This document shows positions 56,762 to 64,000 of a DNA stretch of 64,000 nt, in pieces. A program made the translations under genes and the position numbers. The stretch spans positions 186,001 to 250,000 of the forward strand of contig NZ_JAMGBD010000001.1 of the NCBI RefSeq assembly GCF_023516555.1, in the 5' to 3' direction. This DNA is from Sphingomonas alba (GTDB taxonomy: Bacteria; Pseudomonadota; Alphaproteobacteria; Sphingomonadales; Sphingomonadaceae). Each line of letters starts with the position of its first letter. The first letter of the stretch is position 1. The notes beneath the pieces were generated by a model that saw only the letters and a program-made list of their open reading frames with translations, was not told where the DNA came from and ran no database searches.

Positions 56762-56929
56762 ATGGGAACGATTTCCTCTGTCGCGCCCGCGATCGCCATG
56801 CTCGCAGCGATATTGCTGGTGCTTGGCGGTATTCGGATGATCCGCCGCGGCGAAAACCGCAAGCAGGGTTGGCTGATGATCGTTGCTGCAGCGGTGGTCG
56901 TCGGAAACGTTCTGATTCTGACGCTCTAG
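56762..56929 (+). CDS. 55-residue membrane microprotein
   Basis: ATG at 56762 opens a 55-codon frame ending at TAG 56927-56929. The product has two hydrophobic segments (AIAMLAAILLVLGGIRM and LMIVAAAVVVGNVLILTL) with a basic loop (RRGENRKQG) between them, as in a small hairpin membrane protein. The stop shares the CTAG palindrome with the stop of the convergent hydrolase gene. The ribosome binding site is weak. I recognise no family. Confidence 0.6.
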   Translation: MGTISSVAPAIAMLAAILLVLGGIRMIRRGENRKQGWLMIVAAAVVVGNVLILTL

Positions 56930-57576
56930 CGCTTGAGATCCTTCTCGAGGCGCATGTCGAGATAATCATCGACGCTCTTCATCATCAGGTCGAGCTCGTT
57001 GGCGAAGAAGTGGTTCGCGCCCGGGATCGTGTCGTGATGAATGGTGATGTGCCGCTGGGTCCGCAGCTTGTCGACGAGCTTTTGGACAGCGCTTGGAGTG
57101 ACGACCTCGTCTGCCTCGCCCTGGATGATGATGCCCGACGAGGGGCAGGGTGCCAGAAAGCTGAAATCATACATGTTGGCAGGCGGGGCGATCGAGATGA
57201 AGCCCTTGATCTCCGGGCGACGCATCAGAAGCTGCATGCCGATCCAGGCGCCGAAGCTGACGCCTGCGACCCAGGTCGTCTGCGCTTCAGGATGGATCTG
57301 CTGCACCCAGTCCAGGGCCGAAGCGGCATCGGACAGTTCGCCAATGCCATTGTCGAACGTGCCCTGACTCTTGCCGACGCCACGGAAGTTGAAGCGCAGG
57401 GTCGCGAAACCGCGGTTGACGAACGTCTTGTAGAGCAGCTGGACGATCTTATTGTTCATCGTCCCGCCCGCCTGCGGGTGTGAGTGCAGGATCAGGGCGA
57501 CAGGCGCCCGCGCCGGTGCCGGATGAAAACGGCCTTCGAGACGGCCTTCGGGACCGGGAAAAATGACTTCAGGCAT
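56926..57576 (-). CDS. alpha/beta hydrolase (DUF/CocE-like short form)
   Basis: A 216-residue hydrolase. The oxyanion segment HSHPQAGGTMNNKIV, LRFNFRGVGKSQGTFDNGIG, the nucleophile Ser in WVAGVSFGAWIGMQLL (GxSxG), an Asp in GEADEVVTP and the His in PGANHFFANEL form a full catalytic set. It belongs to the group with the PF12146/YpfH-like layout often annotated simply as alpha/beta hydrolase. Its substrate is unknown. The start is ATG at 57576. Confidence 0.9.
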   Translation of the reverse strand: MPEVIFPGPEGRLEGRFHPAPARAPVALILHSHPQAGGTMNNKIVQLLYKTFVNRGFATLRFNFRGVGKSQGTFDNGIGELSDAASALDWVQQIHPEAQTTWVAGVSFGAWIGMQLLMRRPEIKGFISIAPPANMYDFSFLAPCPSSGIIIQGEADEVVTPSAVQKLVDKLRTQRHITIHHDTIPGANHFFANELDLMMKSVDDYLDMRLEKDLKR

Positions 57577-57667
57577 GCTGGCTCGCGAATGGAGGGTGGG
57601 CGGAAACTGGCTGCGGCGTATATAGGCCCGAAGCAGACAATCGCAATTGGCAGATGAGCGCCGAAAA

Positions 57668-58738
57668 ATGACCCAACGCATCTATTTCGACCATGCGGCG
57701 ACGACGCCTGTCCTTCCTGAGGCGAGGGAGGCGATGGCGCTGGCGCTGGACGTATGGGCCAATCCGTCTTCGCCGCACGGCGAGGGACGGGACTCGCGCA
57801 AGGCGCTGGAGGAGGCGCGGCAGACGCTCGCTGAAGTGCTCGATTGGCGTCATGACGTCATTTTTACGAGCGGAGCCAGCGAGGCCGTCAGCATCGCTGG
57901 CAGGCGGGCGGCCGTGCCCGGCCGGGCCTATGGAGCGACGGAGCATGATATCGTTCCCGCATCGATGGGTGAGCGCGCGAAAGTGCTGCCTGTCGATGGC
58001 AACGGTCTTGTTGACATGGAGGCGCTGGGCGAAGTGCTGTCGGGCGAGCCAGCGCTGGTTGCCATCCAGCAGGCCAATAACGAGACCGGTGTCATCCAGC
58101 CGATGGATGCAATCGCGAGCAGGGTGCGCGAAGCCGGTTCGCTCCTCCTGGCCGACTGCGCCCAGTCGGCTGGCAAGATGCCGCTACCCGATGCTGACTT
58201 CATCGCCATCTCGGCACACAAGTTCGGCGGACCGCCGGGGACCGGCGCCTTACTGGTCAAGGACCTGGCGACGCTGGAGGCGAGCGGTGGCCAGGAGAAA
58301 GGGTACCGCCGCGGGACTCAGAACCTGCCCGGTGCAATGGGAATGGCTGCGGCGCTGCAATCCAGGGCTTTCGAGCATGCCATGCCGCGCCTCGTGGAGT
58401 TGCGGCGGCGGCTCGACGATGGCGTCAAGGCAGCAGGCGGGGTGGTGATCGCCGAGGATGCCGAGCGGATCGCCAATATCGGCGCGATCGCGATGCCCGG
58501 CGGACAGAGCAGTGGATTGTTAGTTCAGTTCGATCTTGCCGGCTTCGCGGTATCGATGGGGAGCGCTTGCGGTAGCGGTTCGATGAAAGAAAGCCGTGTT
58601 TTGAAGGCGATGCATGTCAATCCTGAGATCGCTTCTGGCTTTTTGAGGATCAGCTTCGGGCCCTCGACCAGCGAGGCGGATGTCGATGCGTTTTTGGCCG
58701 AATGGCAACGGATCGTGTCCCGCCAGAAAGCGGCATGA
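57668..58738 (+). CDS. cysteine desulfurase-like protein 1
   Basis: A 356-residue class V aminotransferase of the NifS/IscS type. IYFDHAATTPVLPEAREAM at the start, TSGASEAVSIA, the PLP Lys in ISAHKFGGPPGTG, and the active-site Cys in MGSACGSGSMKESRVL are present. It moves sulfur from cysteine to acceptor proteins. The ATG at 57668 follows the in-frame TTG at 57647. It is the first of three overlapping genes with a second desulfurase and a ferredoxin. Confidence 0.92.
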   Translation: MTQRIYFDHAATTPVLPEAREAMALALDVWANPSSPHGEGRDSRKALEEARQTLAEVLDWRHDVIFTSGASEAVSIAGRRAAVPGRAYGATEHDIVPASMGERAKVLPVDGNGLVDMEALGEVLSGEPALVAIQQANNETGVIQPMDAIASRVREAGSLLLADCAQSAGKMPLPDADFIAISAHKFGGPPGTGALLVKDLATLEASGGQEKGYRRGTQNLPGAMGMAAALQSRAFEHAMPRLVELRRRLDDGVKAAGGVVIAEDAERIANIGAIAMPGGQSSGLLVQFDLAGFAVSMGSACGSGSMKESRVLKAMHVNPEIASGFLRISFGPSTSEADVDAFLAEWQRIVSRQKAA

Positions 58739-59844
58739 TCTACCTCGATTACCAGGCGACGACTCCGGTGGCGTCGGAAGTCGCCGAGGCGATGCGGCCA
58801 TGGATCGAGGAGAAATTCGCCAATCCCCATTCGCCGTCGCGCTGGGGACGGGAGGCCGCCGCGGCGATCGAGGTGGCCAGAAACCAGGTCGGCGCGCATT
58901 TTCCGGCGGGTACGGTGGTTTTCACGTCGGGAGCGACGGAAGCGCTCAATTGGGCGTTGAAGGGCACGTTCGAACTGTCCGATCGACGCAAGCTGGTGAC
59001 CGTGGCGACGGAGCATGCAGCGGTGCTCGACACGGCGGAATGGCTGCAAGGCGAGGGCGTCGATCTGATCGTGCTCCCGGTCGGGAGTGACGGCCTGGTC
59101 GATCTCGATCAGGCGAATGACGTCATCGACGAGAAGACGGCGCTGGTCGCGGCGATGCTGGTCAACAACGAAATGGGCGCTATTCAGCCGATCGCCGAGA
59201 TCGCCAGGCTGGTGCACGCCAAGGGCGCGCTGATGCTCTGCGACGCGGTCCAGGGCTTCGGGCGCATGGCTTTGCCGGAGGGGCCGGACCTGTTCGCTGT
59301 TTCGAGCCACAAGATCCACGGCCCCAAGGGCGTTGGTGCCCTCTGGATTCGCGACGGCGTGACGCCACCGGCTCCGCTCCTGCATGGAGGCGGGCAGGAG
59401 CAGGGACTGCGCTCGGGCACCTTGTCCCCCGCACTCTGCGTCGGCTTTGGCGCGGCCGCGAAACTGGCGTCAGAGCGTCAGAATGCGGACCAAGCGCATA
59501 TCTCGCGCCTGTGGGACCGGGCGATGGAAGTCTTTGGACCGGGCTGGAGCGTCAACGGCTCGCTCACCCAGCGTTACAAGGGGAATCTCAACATTCGCCG
59601 GGATGGATTGGATGGCGCGCGGCTCATTGGCGAGCTGAGGGACATCGCCTTTTCGCTGGGCAGCGCCTGCGCCAGCGGATCGGGGCGTCCTAGCCACGTC
59701 CTACGGGCATTGGGCCTCAGCGATCGTGAAGCCAGGAGCAGCATTCGTCTCGGTTTCGGCCGCTATACATCGGAAGACGAATTGCTGGACGCCTGCCGGC
59801 GGATCGATGCAGCTGCCCGGGCCCAGGAAAGTTTCGCGGCGTGA
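58735..59844 (+). CDS. cysteine desulfurase-like protein 2
   Basis: A 369-residue paralogue of the previous gene. MIYLDYQATTPVASEVAEAM, TSGATEALNWALKG, the PLP Lys in SSHKIHGPKGVGAL, and SLGSACASGSGRPSHVLRAL with the active-site Cys are present. The ATG overlaps the previous stop (ATGA). Two desulfurases side by side suggest distinct acceptors or a heteromeric enzyme. Confidence 0.93.
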   Translation: MIYLDYQATTPVASEVAEAMRPWIEEKFANPHSPSRWGREAAAAIEVARNQVGAHFPAGTVVFTSGATEALNWALKGTFELSDRRKLVTVATEHAAVLDTAEWLQGEGVDLIVLPVGSDGLVDLDQANDVIDEKTALVAAMLVNNEMGAIQPIAEIARLVHAKGALMLCDAVQGFGRMALPEGPDLFAVSSHKIHGPKGVGALWIRDGVTPPAPLLHGGGQEQGLRSGTLSPALCVGFGAAAKLASERQNADQAHISRLWDRAMEVFGPGWSVNGSLTQRYKGNLNIRRDGLDGARLIGELRDIAFSLGSACASGSGRPSHVLRALGLSDREARSSIRLGFGRYTSEDELLDACRRIDAAARAQESFAA

Positions 59845-60176
59845 CCAAGGTTCGTTTCCTGAAGGTCGATGGCGAACTGGACGCCGAGGTCGAAGCGCCA
59901 GCTGGAGCAGTGCTGCTGGATGTTGCCCAACAGGCCGGGCAGCCGCTGGAGGGCGCGTGCGAGGGACAGATGGCCTGTTCGACCTGCCACATAATTGTCG
60001 ATCCCAAGGATTTCGAGCGCCTGCCGCCGGCGAGCGAAGAGGAGGACGATTTGCTCGACCTTGCGTGGGGCGTCATGCGGACGTCGCGGCTGGCCTGTCA
60101 GATCACGCTCACCGACGAGTTGGATGTGCTGACGGTGAAGATGCCTGGCGGGTTTCACAACTGGCAGGGGCGCTAG
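59841..60176 (+). CDS. [2Fe-2S] ferredoxin, adrenodoxin type
   Basis: A 111-residue ferredoxin with cysteines 40, 46 and 49 in GACEGQMACSTCH and Cys86 in SRLACQITLT, the spacing of ISC-type/adrenodoxin ferredoxins. It probably supplies electrons for Fe-S cluster assembly with the two desulfurases before it. The start is GTG at 59841, overlapping the desulfurase stop. Confidence 0.93.
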   Translation: MTKVRFLKVDGELDAEVEAPAGAVLLDVAQQAGQPLEGACEGQMACSTCHIIVDPKDFERLPPASEEEDDLLDLAWGVMRTSRLACQITLTDELDVLTVKMPGGFHNWQGR

Positions 60177-60916
60177 TTCCCTTCAGGGAGTGGCAGTCCA
60201 ACGCGCTGGTCGCGGCCATCGTCGTCGGGGAATTTGCGGAGCTTTTTCCCTTTGGGCCGCGTCGGCAGGAGAGGCTCGAGGTCCTGTATCGCGAGCCTGC
60301 CCGCATGCTTGCTGTCGAGCAGCTGGAACCGTTGGGCCGCGGCGCGACGGAATTCTTCTAGCGTGATGCTCCGGTTGAAATCGGCATCGGCGCCGGCGAC
60401 GGGTTCGGGGATGTTGAGCAGCCCGTACCTTGCGGCTCCCTGCAGCCCGTACAATTGGTAGCCGTCAATGCCATTGTCTTCCGGGCCCCAGGCGCCCGGC
60501 CTGTGACTACGGCGGTGCCTCGACGGCTCAGGCGCCTTCGCCTCCGCTGGCTTCGCTTCCGCCAGCTCCTGGCGGGAGCGCTTCCACTTTGAATCGACCT
60601 GAACTTCGGTCGTGACCTCAGTCTCGTAGACGTTGATTTCCTCCGGATCGATCTGGCCGTCGTGATTGTCGTCGAGCGTGCGGAAGAAGCGGTCCGCATC
60701 CGCCTGCATTTCATCGAGCGTCAAAATGCCGTCGGCGTTACGGTCTGCCTGATGAAACCAGCGCGCGAACGGGTCGTCGTTGGTATCCGTGGCGCGGAAC
60801 GGTTCGCCCATCGGGCTGATGAACGGCGCCCAGGGGCGGCCGACGACCATGATCGGCGCCTCGACCTTGGGCTGGTCCGCCAAGGCGAGGGCGGCAACAA
60901 TCATCAGAAAGGGCAT
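60173..60916 (-). CDS. EF-hand calcium-binding protein
   Basis: A 247-residue exported protein (short signal, MPFLMIVAALALA). Four EF-hand-like loops are seen: DRNADGILTLDE, DDNHDGQIDPEE, DADFNRSITLEE and DSKHAGRLAIQD, the last weak. A Lys/Ala/Glu-rich region lies between the pairs. It probably binds calcium in the periplasm. Its stop overlaps the convergent ferredoxin stop by 4 bases. Confidence 0.85.
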   Translation of the reverse strand: MPFLMIVAALALADQPKVEAPIMVVGRPWAPFISPMGEPFRATDTNDDPFARWFHQADRNADGILTLDEMQADADRFFRTLDDNHDGQIDPEEINVYETEVTTEVQVDSKWKRSRQELAEAKPAEAKAPEPSRHRRSHRPGAWGPEDNGIDGYQLYGLQGAARYGLLNIPEPVAGADADFNRSITLEEFRRAAAQRFQLLDSKHAGRLAIQDLEPLLPTRPKGKKLRKFPDDDGRDQRVGLPLPEGN

Positions 60917-61013
60917 TCACGGCCTCCCGCTTGGCCCGCCCGCATCATCCAGCCTGCGTGAACGGTCAATGAAGAAGCGCGCTTGCCAGCGTGGCGAACC
61001 TTCCCCATATGCG

Positions 61014-61110
61014 CCCCCGGAAGTCGGCGGACGGCGCTGTCGCCAACCTGGTCAGATCCGGAAGGAAGCAGCCACAACGATTTCGTGCCGGGTCGTCGGC
61101 TTCCACCTTC
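61014..61110 (+). ncRNA. ffs: signal recognition particle RNA (4.5S, small bacterial type)
   Basis: The diagnostic tip GGTCAGATCCGGAAGGAAGCAGCC spans 61050-61073, and the arms around it pair: GGAAG at 61019-61023 with CTTCC at 61100-61104, and inner GC segments as well. The RNA binds Ffh and targets nascent membrane proteins. The exact ends are approximate. It sits 55 bases upstream of dnaX, a location seen in other bacteria. Confidence 0.85.
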
Positions 61111-61164
61111 CCAGACCGTCAAAGCGCCTTCGCAAGTGGCGCGCCCGCGCCTACACAGGTGACG

Positions 61165-62808
61165 ATGTCCGATTCACCCGAACCGTCCGAAGAACCCGGC
61201 CTCGGCCTGGACCTGCCTGAAGTGCCTCAGAAGCCCATTTCCGCTTCCCCCTATCGCGTGCTCGCCCGCAAATATCGGCCGCGCGATTTCTCCGAGCTGA
61301 TCGGGCAGGATGCGATGGTCCAGACCATCGGCAATGCCATCGAACGCGGCCGGATTGCCCATGCCTTCCTGCTGACCGGCGTTCGCGGTGTCGGCAAGAC
61401 GTCGACGGCTCGGCTCATCGCCAAGGCGCTCAACTGCATCGGCCCGGATGGAAAGGGCGGCCCCACCATTAATCCCTGCGGCGTCTGCGAGCCGTGCGTC
61501 GCCATTGCCGAGGGCCGGCATATCGACGTGGTCGAGATGGACGCTGCGTCCCACACCGGCGTTGATGACGTACGCGAGATCATCGAGGCGGTCCGTTATG
61601 CGTCCGTGTCGGCGCGCTTCAAGATCTATATCATCGACGAAGTCCACATGCTTTCCAAGAATGCTTTCAACGCTTTGTTGAAGACACTTGAGGAGCCGCC
61701 TGAACATGTAAAATTCCTGTTCGCGACGACAGAAGTCGACAAGGTGCCGGTGACGGTCCTGTCGCGCTGCCAACGCTTCGACCTGCGCCGCATTCCCTCG
61801 GACAAATTGGCGGCGCATTTTGCGCGAGTGGCAGAGGCCGAGCAGGTCGACGTCGAGCCGGAAGCATTGAACGTCATTGCCCGCGCCGCCGAGGGCTCGG
61901 CGCGTGACGGGCTGTCGCTGCTCGACCAGGCGATTGCCCATGGCGAGGGGCATGTGACGGCCGCCGAGGTGCGGACGATGCTGGGGTTGGCCGACCGGGG
62001 GCGGATTCGCCGCCTGCTTGAGAGCATCCTGAGTGGCGACGCAGCGGCGATGCTGGCGCAGCTGGATGAGGCGCACGACCTCGGCATCGATCCGACCTCT
62101 TTGATCCGCGGCCTCATGGATTCGCTGCACACCGTGACTCGCGCCAAAGCGGGGGCGAGCCGGGACGCGTTGCAATCCGAAGAGGAACGGGACGCCGCCG
62201 CTCAATGGGCTTCCAGCCTTAACTGGGCCGGCATCCACCGGCTTTGGCAGATGCTGCTGAAGGGCCTGAACGACGTCGGCCAGGCGCCGGACCCGCAGGA
62301 AGCGGCCACCATGGCGCTGCTGCGGCTCATCCATGCCGCGGATTTGCCCGACCCGGCCTCGCTGGTCGCGAAGCTGTCGGGAAGCGACGCTGGAGCGGCC
62401 GCCGCAGCACCGGCGGCGGCACCGGCCAAGCCTGCAGGCCCGCGCAGCTACCGCGAATTGATTGACGCGCTGCACGGGGCCGGCAAGCGCATCCTTTCGC
62501 AGGAGCTGCACGACCAGGTAGGCCTGGTGAGTTTTTCCGAGGGCGAGCTGGTGCTGAAGCCGCTTCGCCCGCTCGGCGCGGACTGGACCCGCGACCTTGC
62601 CGCCGCGTTAAAAGACGTCACGGGCACCAAGTGGATCGTCAGCTTCACCGACCAGGGCGGCGAGCCCTCGCTGCAACAGCAGGAGCAGATCGCCGAGGAG
62701 ACAATGCGCTCCGCCGTGCTTGACGAACCCAATGTCCGTGCGGTCTTGGAGAGCTTCCCCGAAGCGAGCCTCGACTCGTTCGGCCCCGCCCAAGCAACGA
62801 GAGACTGA
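61165..62808 (+). CDS. dnaX: DNA polymerase III subunits gamma and tau
   Basis: A 547-residue clamp-loader ATPase. Walker A is LTGVRGVGKTSTARLIAKAL, the zinc finger follows (CGVCEPCVAIAEG with an upstream Cys), Walker B is IIDEVHMLS, and SRCQRFDLRRIPSDKL is sensor-like. The C-terminal third (about 380-547, Ala/Pro-rich then a folded end) corresponds to the tau-specific domains that hold polymerase and helicase. The start at 61165 has AGGTGA upstream. It is shorter than E. coli tau. It may make gamma by frameshifting, but I see no slippery A-run. Confidence 0.96.
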   Translation: MSDSPEPSEEPGLGLDLPEVPQKPISASPYRVLARKYRPRDFSELIGQDAMVQTIGNAIERGRIAHAFLLTGVRGVGKTSTARLIAKALNCIGPDGKGGPTINPCGVCEPCVAIAEGRHIDVVEMDAASHTGVDDVREIIEAVRYASVSARFKIYIIDEVHMLSKNAFNALLKTLEEPPEHVKFLFATTEVDKVPVTVLSRCQRFDLRRIPSDKLAAHFARVAEAEQVDVEPEALNVIARAAEGSARDGLSLLDQAIAHGEGHVTAAEVRTMLGLADRGRIRRLLESILSGDAAAMLAQLDEAHDLGIDPTSLIRGLMDSLHTVTRAKAGASRDALQSEEERDAAAQWASSLNWAGIHRLWQMLLKGLNDVGQAPDPQEAATMALLRLIHAADLPDPASLVAKLSGSDAGAAAAAPAAAPAKPAGPRSYRELIDALHGAGKRILSQELHDQVGLVSFSEGELVLKPLRPLGADWTRDLAAALKDVTGTKWIVSFTDQGGEPSLQQQEQIAEETMRSAVLDEPNVRAVLESFPEASLDSFGPAQATRD

Positions 62809-62810
62809 CC

Positions 62811-63140
62811 ATGCCCGACCTCGACCTCGATAAGATCATGCAGATGGCGCAGAATGCGCAGGCCGAGTTGCAGAAGGCCCAGGACAATCTCGACAATGTC
62901 GAGGTGGAAGGCGCGAGCGGCGGGGGGCTTGTCAAAATCCAGGCCTCGGCAAAGGGCCGCATCATCGCCGTGAACATCGACGAGAGCCTGATGCAGCCGA
63001 GCGAGAAGAGCATGCTGGAAGACCTGATCGCTGCGGCGTTGAACGATGCCCGCGCCAAAGCCGACCAGGCGGCCGCCGCGGAAATGGAGAAGATGAGTTC
63101 CGGCCTGCCGCTGCCACCGGGATTCAAATTACCCTTCTAA
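62811..63140 (+). CDS. YbaB/EbfC nucleoid-associated protein
   Basis: A 109-residue protein of standard length: LDKIMQMAQNAQAELQKAQD at the start, VKIQASAKGRIIAVNIDESL in the centre, and LEDLIAAALNDARAKADQAA after. YbaB proteins bind DNA as dimers. It follows dnaX after 2 bases, the usual dnaX-ybaB order. Confidence 0.95.
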   Translation: MPDLDLDKIMQMAQNAQAELQKAQDNLDNVEVEGASGGGLVKIQASAKGRIIAVNIDESLMQPSEKSMLEDLIAAALNDARAKADQAAAAEMEKMSSGLPLPPGFKLPF

Positions 63141-63265
63141 GCCTGTCGCGCTTTCGCAAACGGCGGTCGTTCGCCCATAAAAATGTAGCGCTTGCCTGCC
63201 CCTAATTCCGCCGCCACATTGGTCGATACGCGGCCGGAGGGGACTGAACGGTGCGACTGGGGCAA

Positions 63266-64000
63266 ATGCAGGACTGGCCACTGCGCGTCATGCGCCTGGT
63301 CGATCATGCCGAGCGCGAGCACGGCAATCAGGAAATTGTCGGCGCGACGGGCGAGGAAATCGTTCGGACGACCTGGGGGCAGGTCGCCCGCGACGGTCGC
63401 CGCATGGCCCAGGGCCTGGAGCGCATGGGGCTGAAGCCCGGCGACCGCATCGCCACGCTGGCCATGAACAGCATCCGGCACCTGACGTCATGGTACGGCG
63501 CGATCGGCATGGGCGGCGTGCTCCACACCATCAACCCGCGCCTGTTTGACGAGCAGCTCGCTTACATCGGCAACCATGCCGAGGACCGGGTGCTCCTCTA
63601 TGACAAGGCATTCAAGCCGATCGTCGAACGCCTGAAGCCGGAGTGGAAGACCATCGAGCAGTACATCTGCTTCGAGGAGGACTTCGACAGCTGGGTGGCG
63701 AGCGAGGATGGCGATTATCGCTGGGTCGAAGGCGACGAGCGCGACCCCTGCGGCCTCTGCTACACCAGCGGGACGACCGGCAATCCCAAGGGCGTGCTCT
63801 ACGAGCATCGTTCGACCATGCTTCACACCTATGCCGAGGTGTCGCCCGACTGCTTCGATTTGTCGGCGCAGGCGGTGGTGCTGCCGATCGTGCCGATGTT
63901 CCACGCCAATGCCTGGGGCATTCCGTGGGCGGCGCCCATGACGGGCTGCAAGCTGGTGCTGAGCTCCGATTATCGCCCAGCACAGATGTGCAATCTGTTC
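63266..64000 (+). CDS. acyl-CoA ligase (medium/long chain), 5' part
   Basis: The frame is open from ATG 63266 to the window edge, 245 codons visible. The N terminus MQDWPLRVMRLVDHAEREHG is typical of fatty-acyl-CoA ligases, and the ATP motif YTSGTTGNPKGVLYEH is complete, followed by LPIVPMFHANAWGIP. The enzyme activates carboxylic acids with CoA through an acyl-adenylate; chain length cannot be told. The 3' half is missing. An in-frame GTG lies five codons earlier. Confidence 0.93.
   Translation, partial: MQDWPLRVMRLVDHAEREHGNQEIVGATGEEIVRTTWGQVARDGRRMAQGLERMGLKPGDRIATLAMNSIRHLTSWYGAIGMGGVLHTINPRLFDEQLAYIGNHAEDRVLLYDKAFKPIVERLKPEWKTIEQYICFEEDFDSWVASEDGDYRWVEGDERDPCGLCYTSGTTGNPKGVLYEHRSTMLHTYAEVSPDCFDLSAQAVVLPIVPMFHANAWGIPWAAPMTGCKLVLSSDYRPAQMCNLF

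Noticed and set aside
61630-62500. Programmed frameshift site in dnaX
   Set aside because: No A-AAA-AAG type slippery run is seen in the coding sequence, so production of a short gamma form by frameshift cannot be supported.

Overview
The window is high-GC chromosomal DNA from an alphaproteobacterium, most probably a member of the Sphingomonadales (Sphingomonas or Sphingomicrobium type). The basis is gene content and order: dnaG-rpoD, carA and carB separated by two small genes, ftsB-pdhA-pdhB, a deoxyhypusine-synthase-like protein beside an ornithine decarboxylase, and many short conserved hypotheticals of sphingomonad style. Most of it is core housekeeping sequence with short intergenic gaps and many overlapping start and stop codons, so translational coupling is common. 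TTG and GTG starts supported by good Shine-Dalgarno sequences are frequent (carA, gyrA, the decarboxylase, pdhA).

Layout. 1-7.9 kb: 3' end of a chemoreceptor, a MoxR ATPase, small envelope proteins, a PilZ protein, an O-GlcNAc-transferase-like TPR protein and a cold-shock protein. 7.9-10.8 kb: an AT-richer accessory island on the minus strand, the most interesting part of the window. It holds four overlapping genes: a one-domain ubiquitin-like protein of the multiubiquitin family, an E1-like ThiF adenylyltransferase, a DUF6527 protein and a two-span membrane protein. 10.8-16.5 kb: rpoD, dnaG and a YqeY protein. 16.6-23.3 kb: carA, two small exported proteins, carB, greA and a rhomboid protease. 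23.3-25 kb: a cluster of small membrane-associated proteins (DUF3618, holin-like). 25-30.5 kb: eno, ftsB-like, pdhA, pdhB, a squalene/phytoene-synthase-like gene and an EF-hand protein. 30.5-40 kb: trmFO, a metallo-beta-lactamase-fold hydrolase, DUF488, a host-attachment-family protein, gyrA, a TPR protein, a degenerate histidine kinase and two tRNAs. 40-52.4 kb: an M28 peptidase, a radical SAM protein, a lytic transglycosylase, a uracil-DNA-glycosylase-like protein, ETF-ubiquinone oxidoreductase, a TPR protein, ispE, a bifunctional NAD(P)HX repair enzyme and an rRNA m5U methyltransferase. 52.4-64 kb: a MAPEG protein, polyamine enzymes, threonine/serine dehydratase, two tandem cysteine desulfurases with a [2Fe-2S] ferredoxin, an EF-hand protein, SRP RNA, dnaX, a YbaB protein and the 5' part of an acyl-CoA ligase.

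The ubiquitin-like island looks like a compact protein-conjugation system. Its E1 has only two cysteines, neither at the usual E1 catalytic site. Its ubiquitin-like protein lacks a terminal Gly-Gly. No separate E2, E3 or JAB peptidase is visible, and a membrane protein takes the fourth place. Other structure not explained by genes: a tandem repeat beside the island, a dispersed palindromic repeat in two places with a compensatory stem change, a 24-bp alternating purine-pyrimidine tract upstream of gyrA, two perfect DnaA boxes flanking dnaG, and two microprotein genes of 19 and 55 codons.
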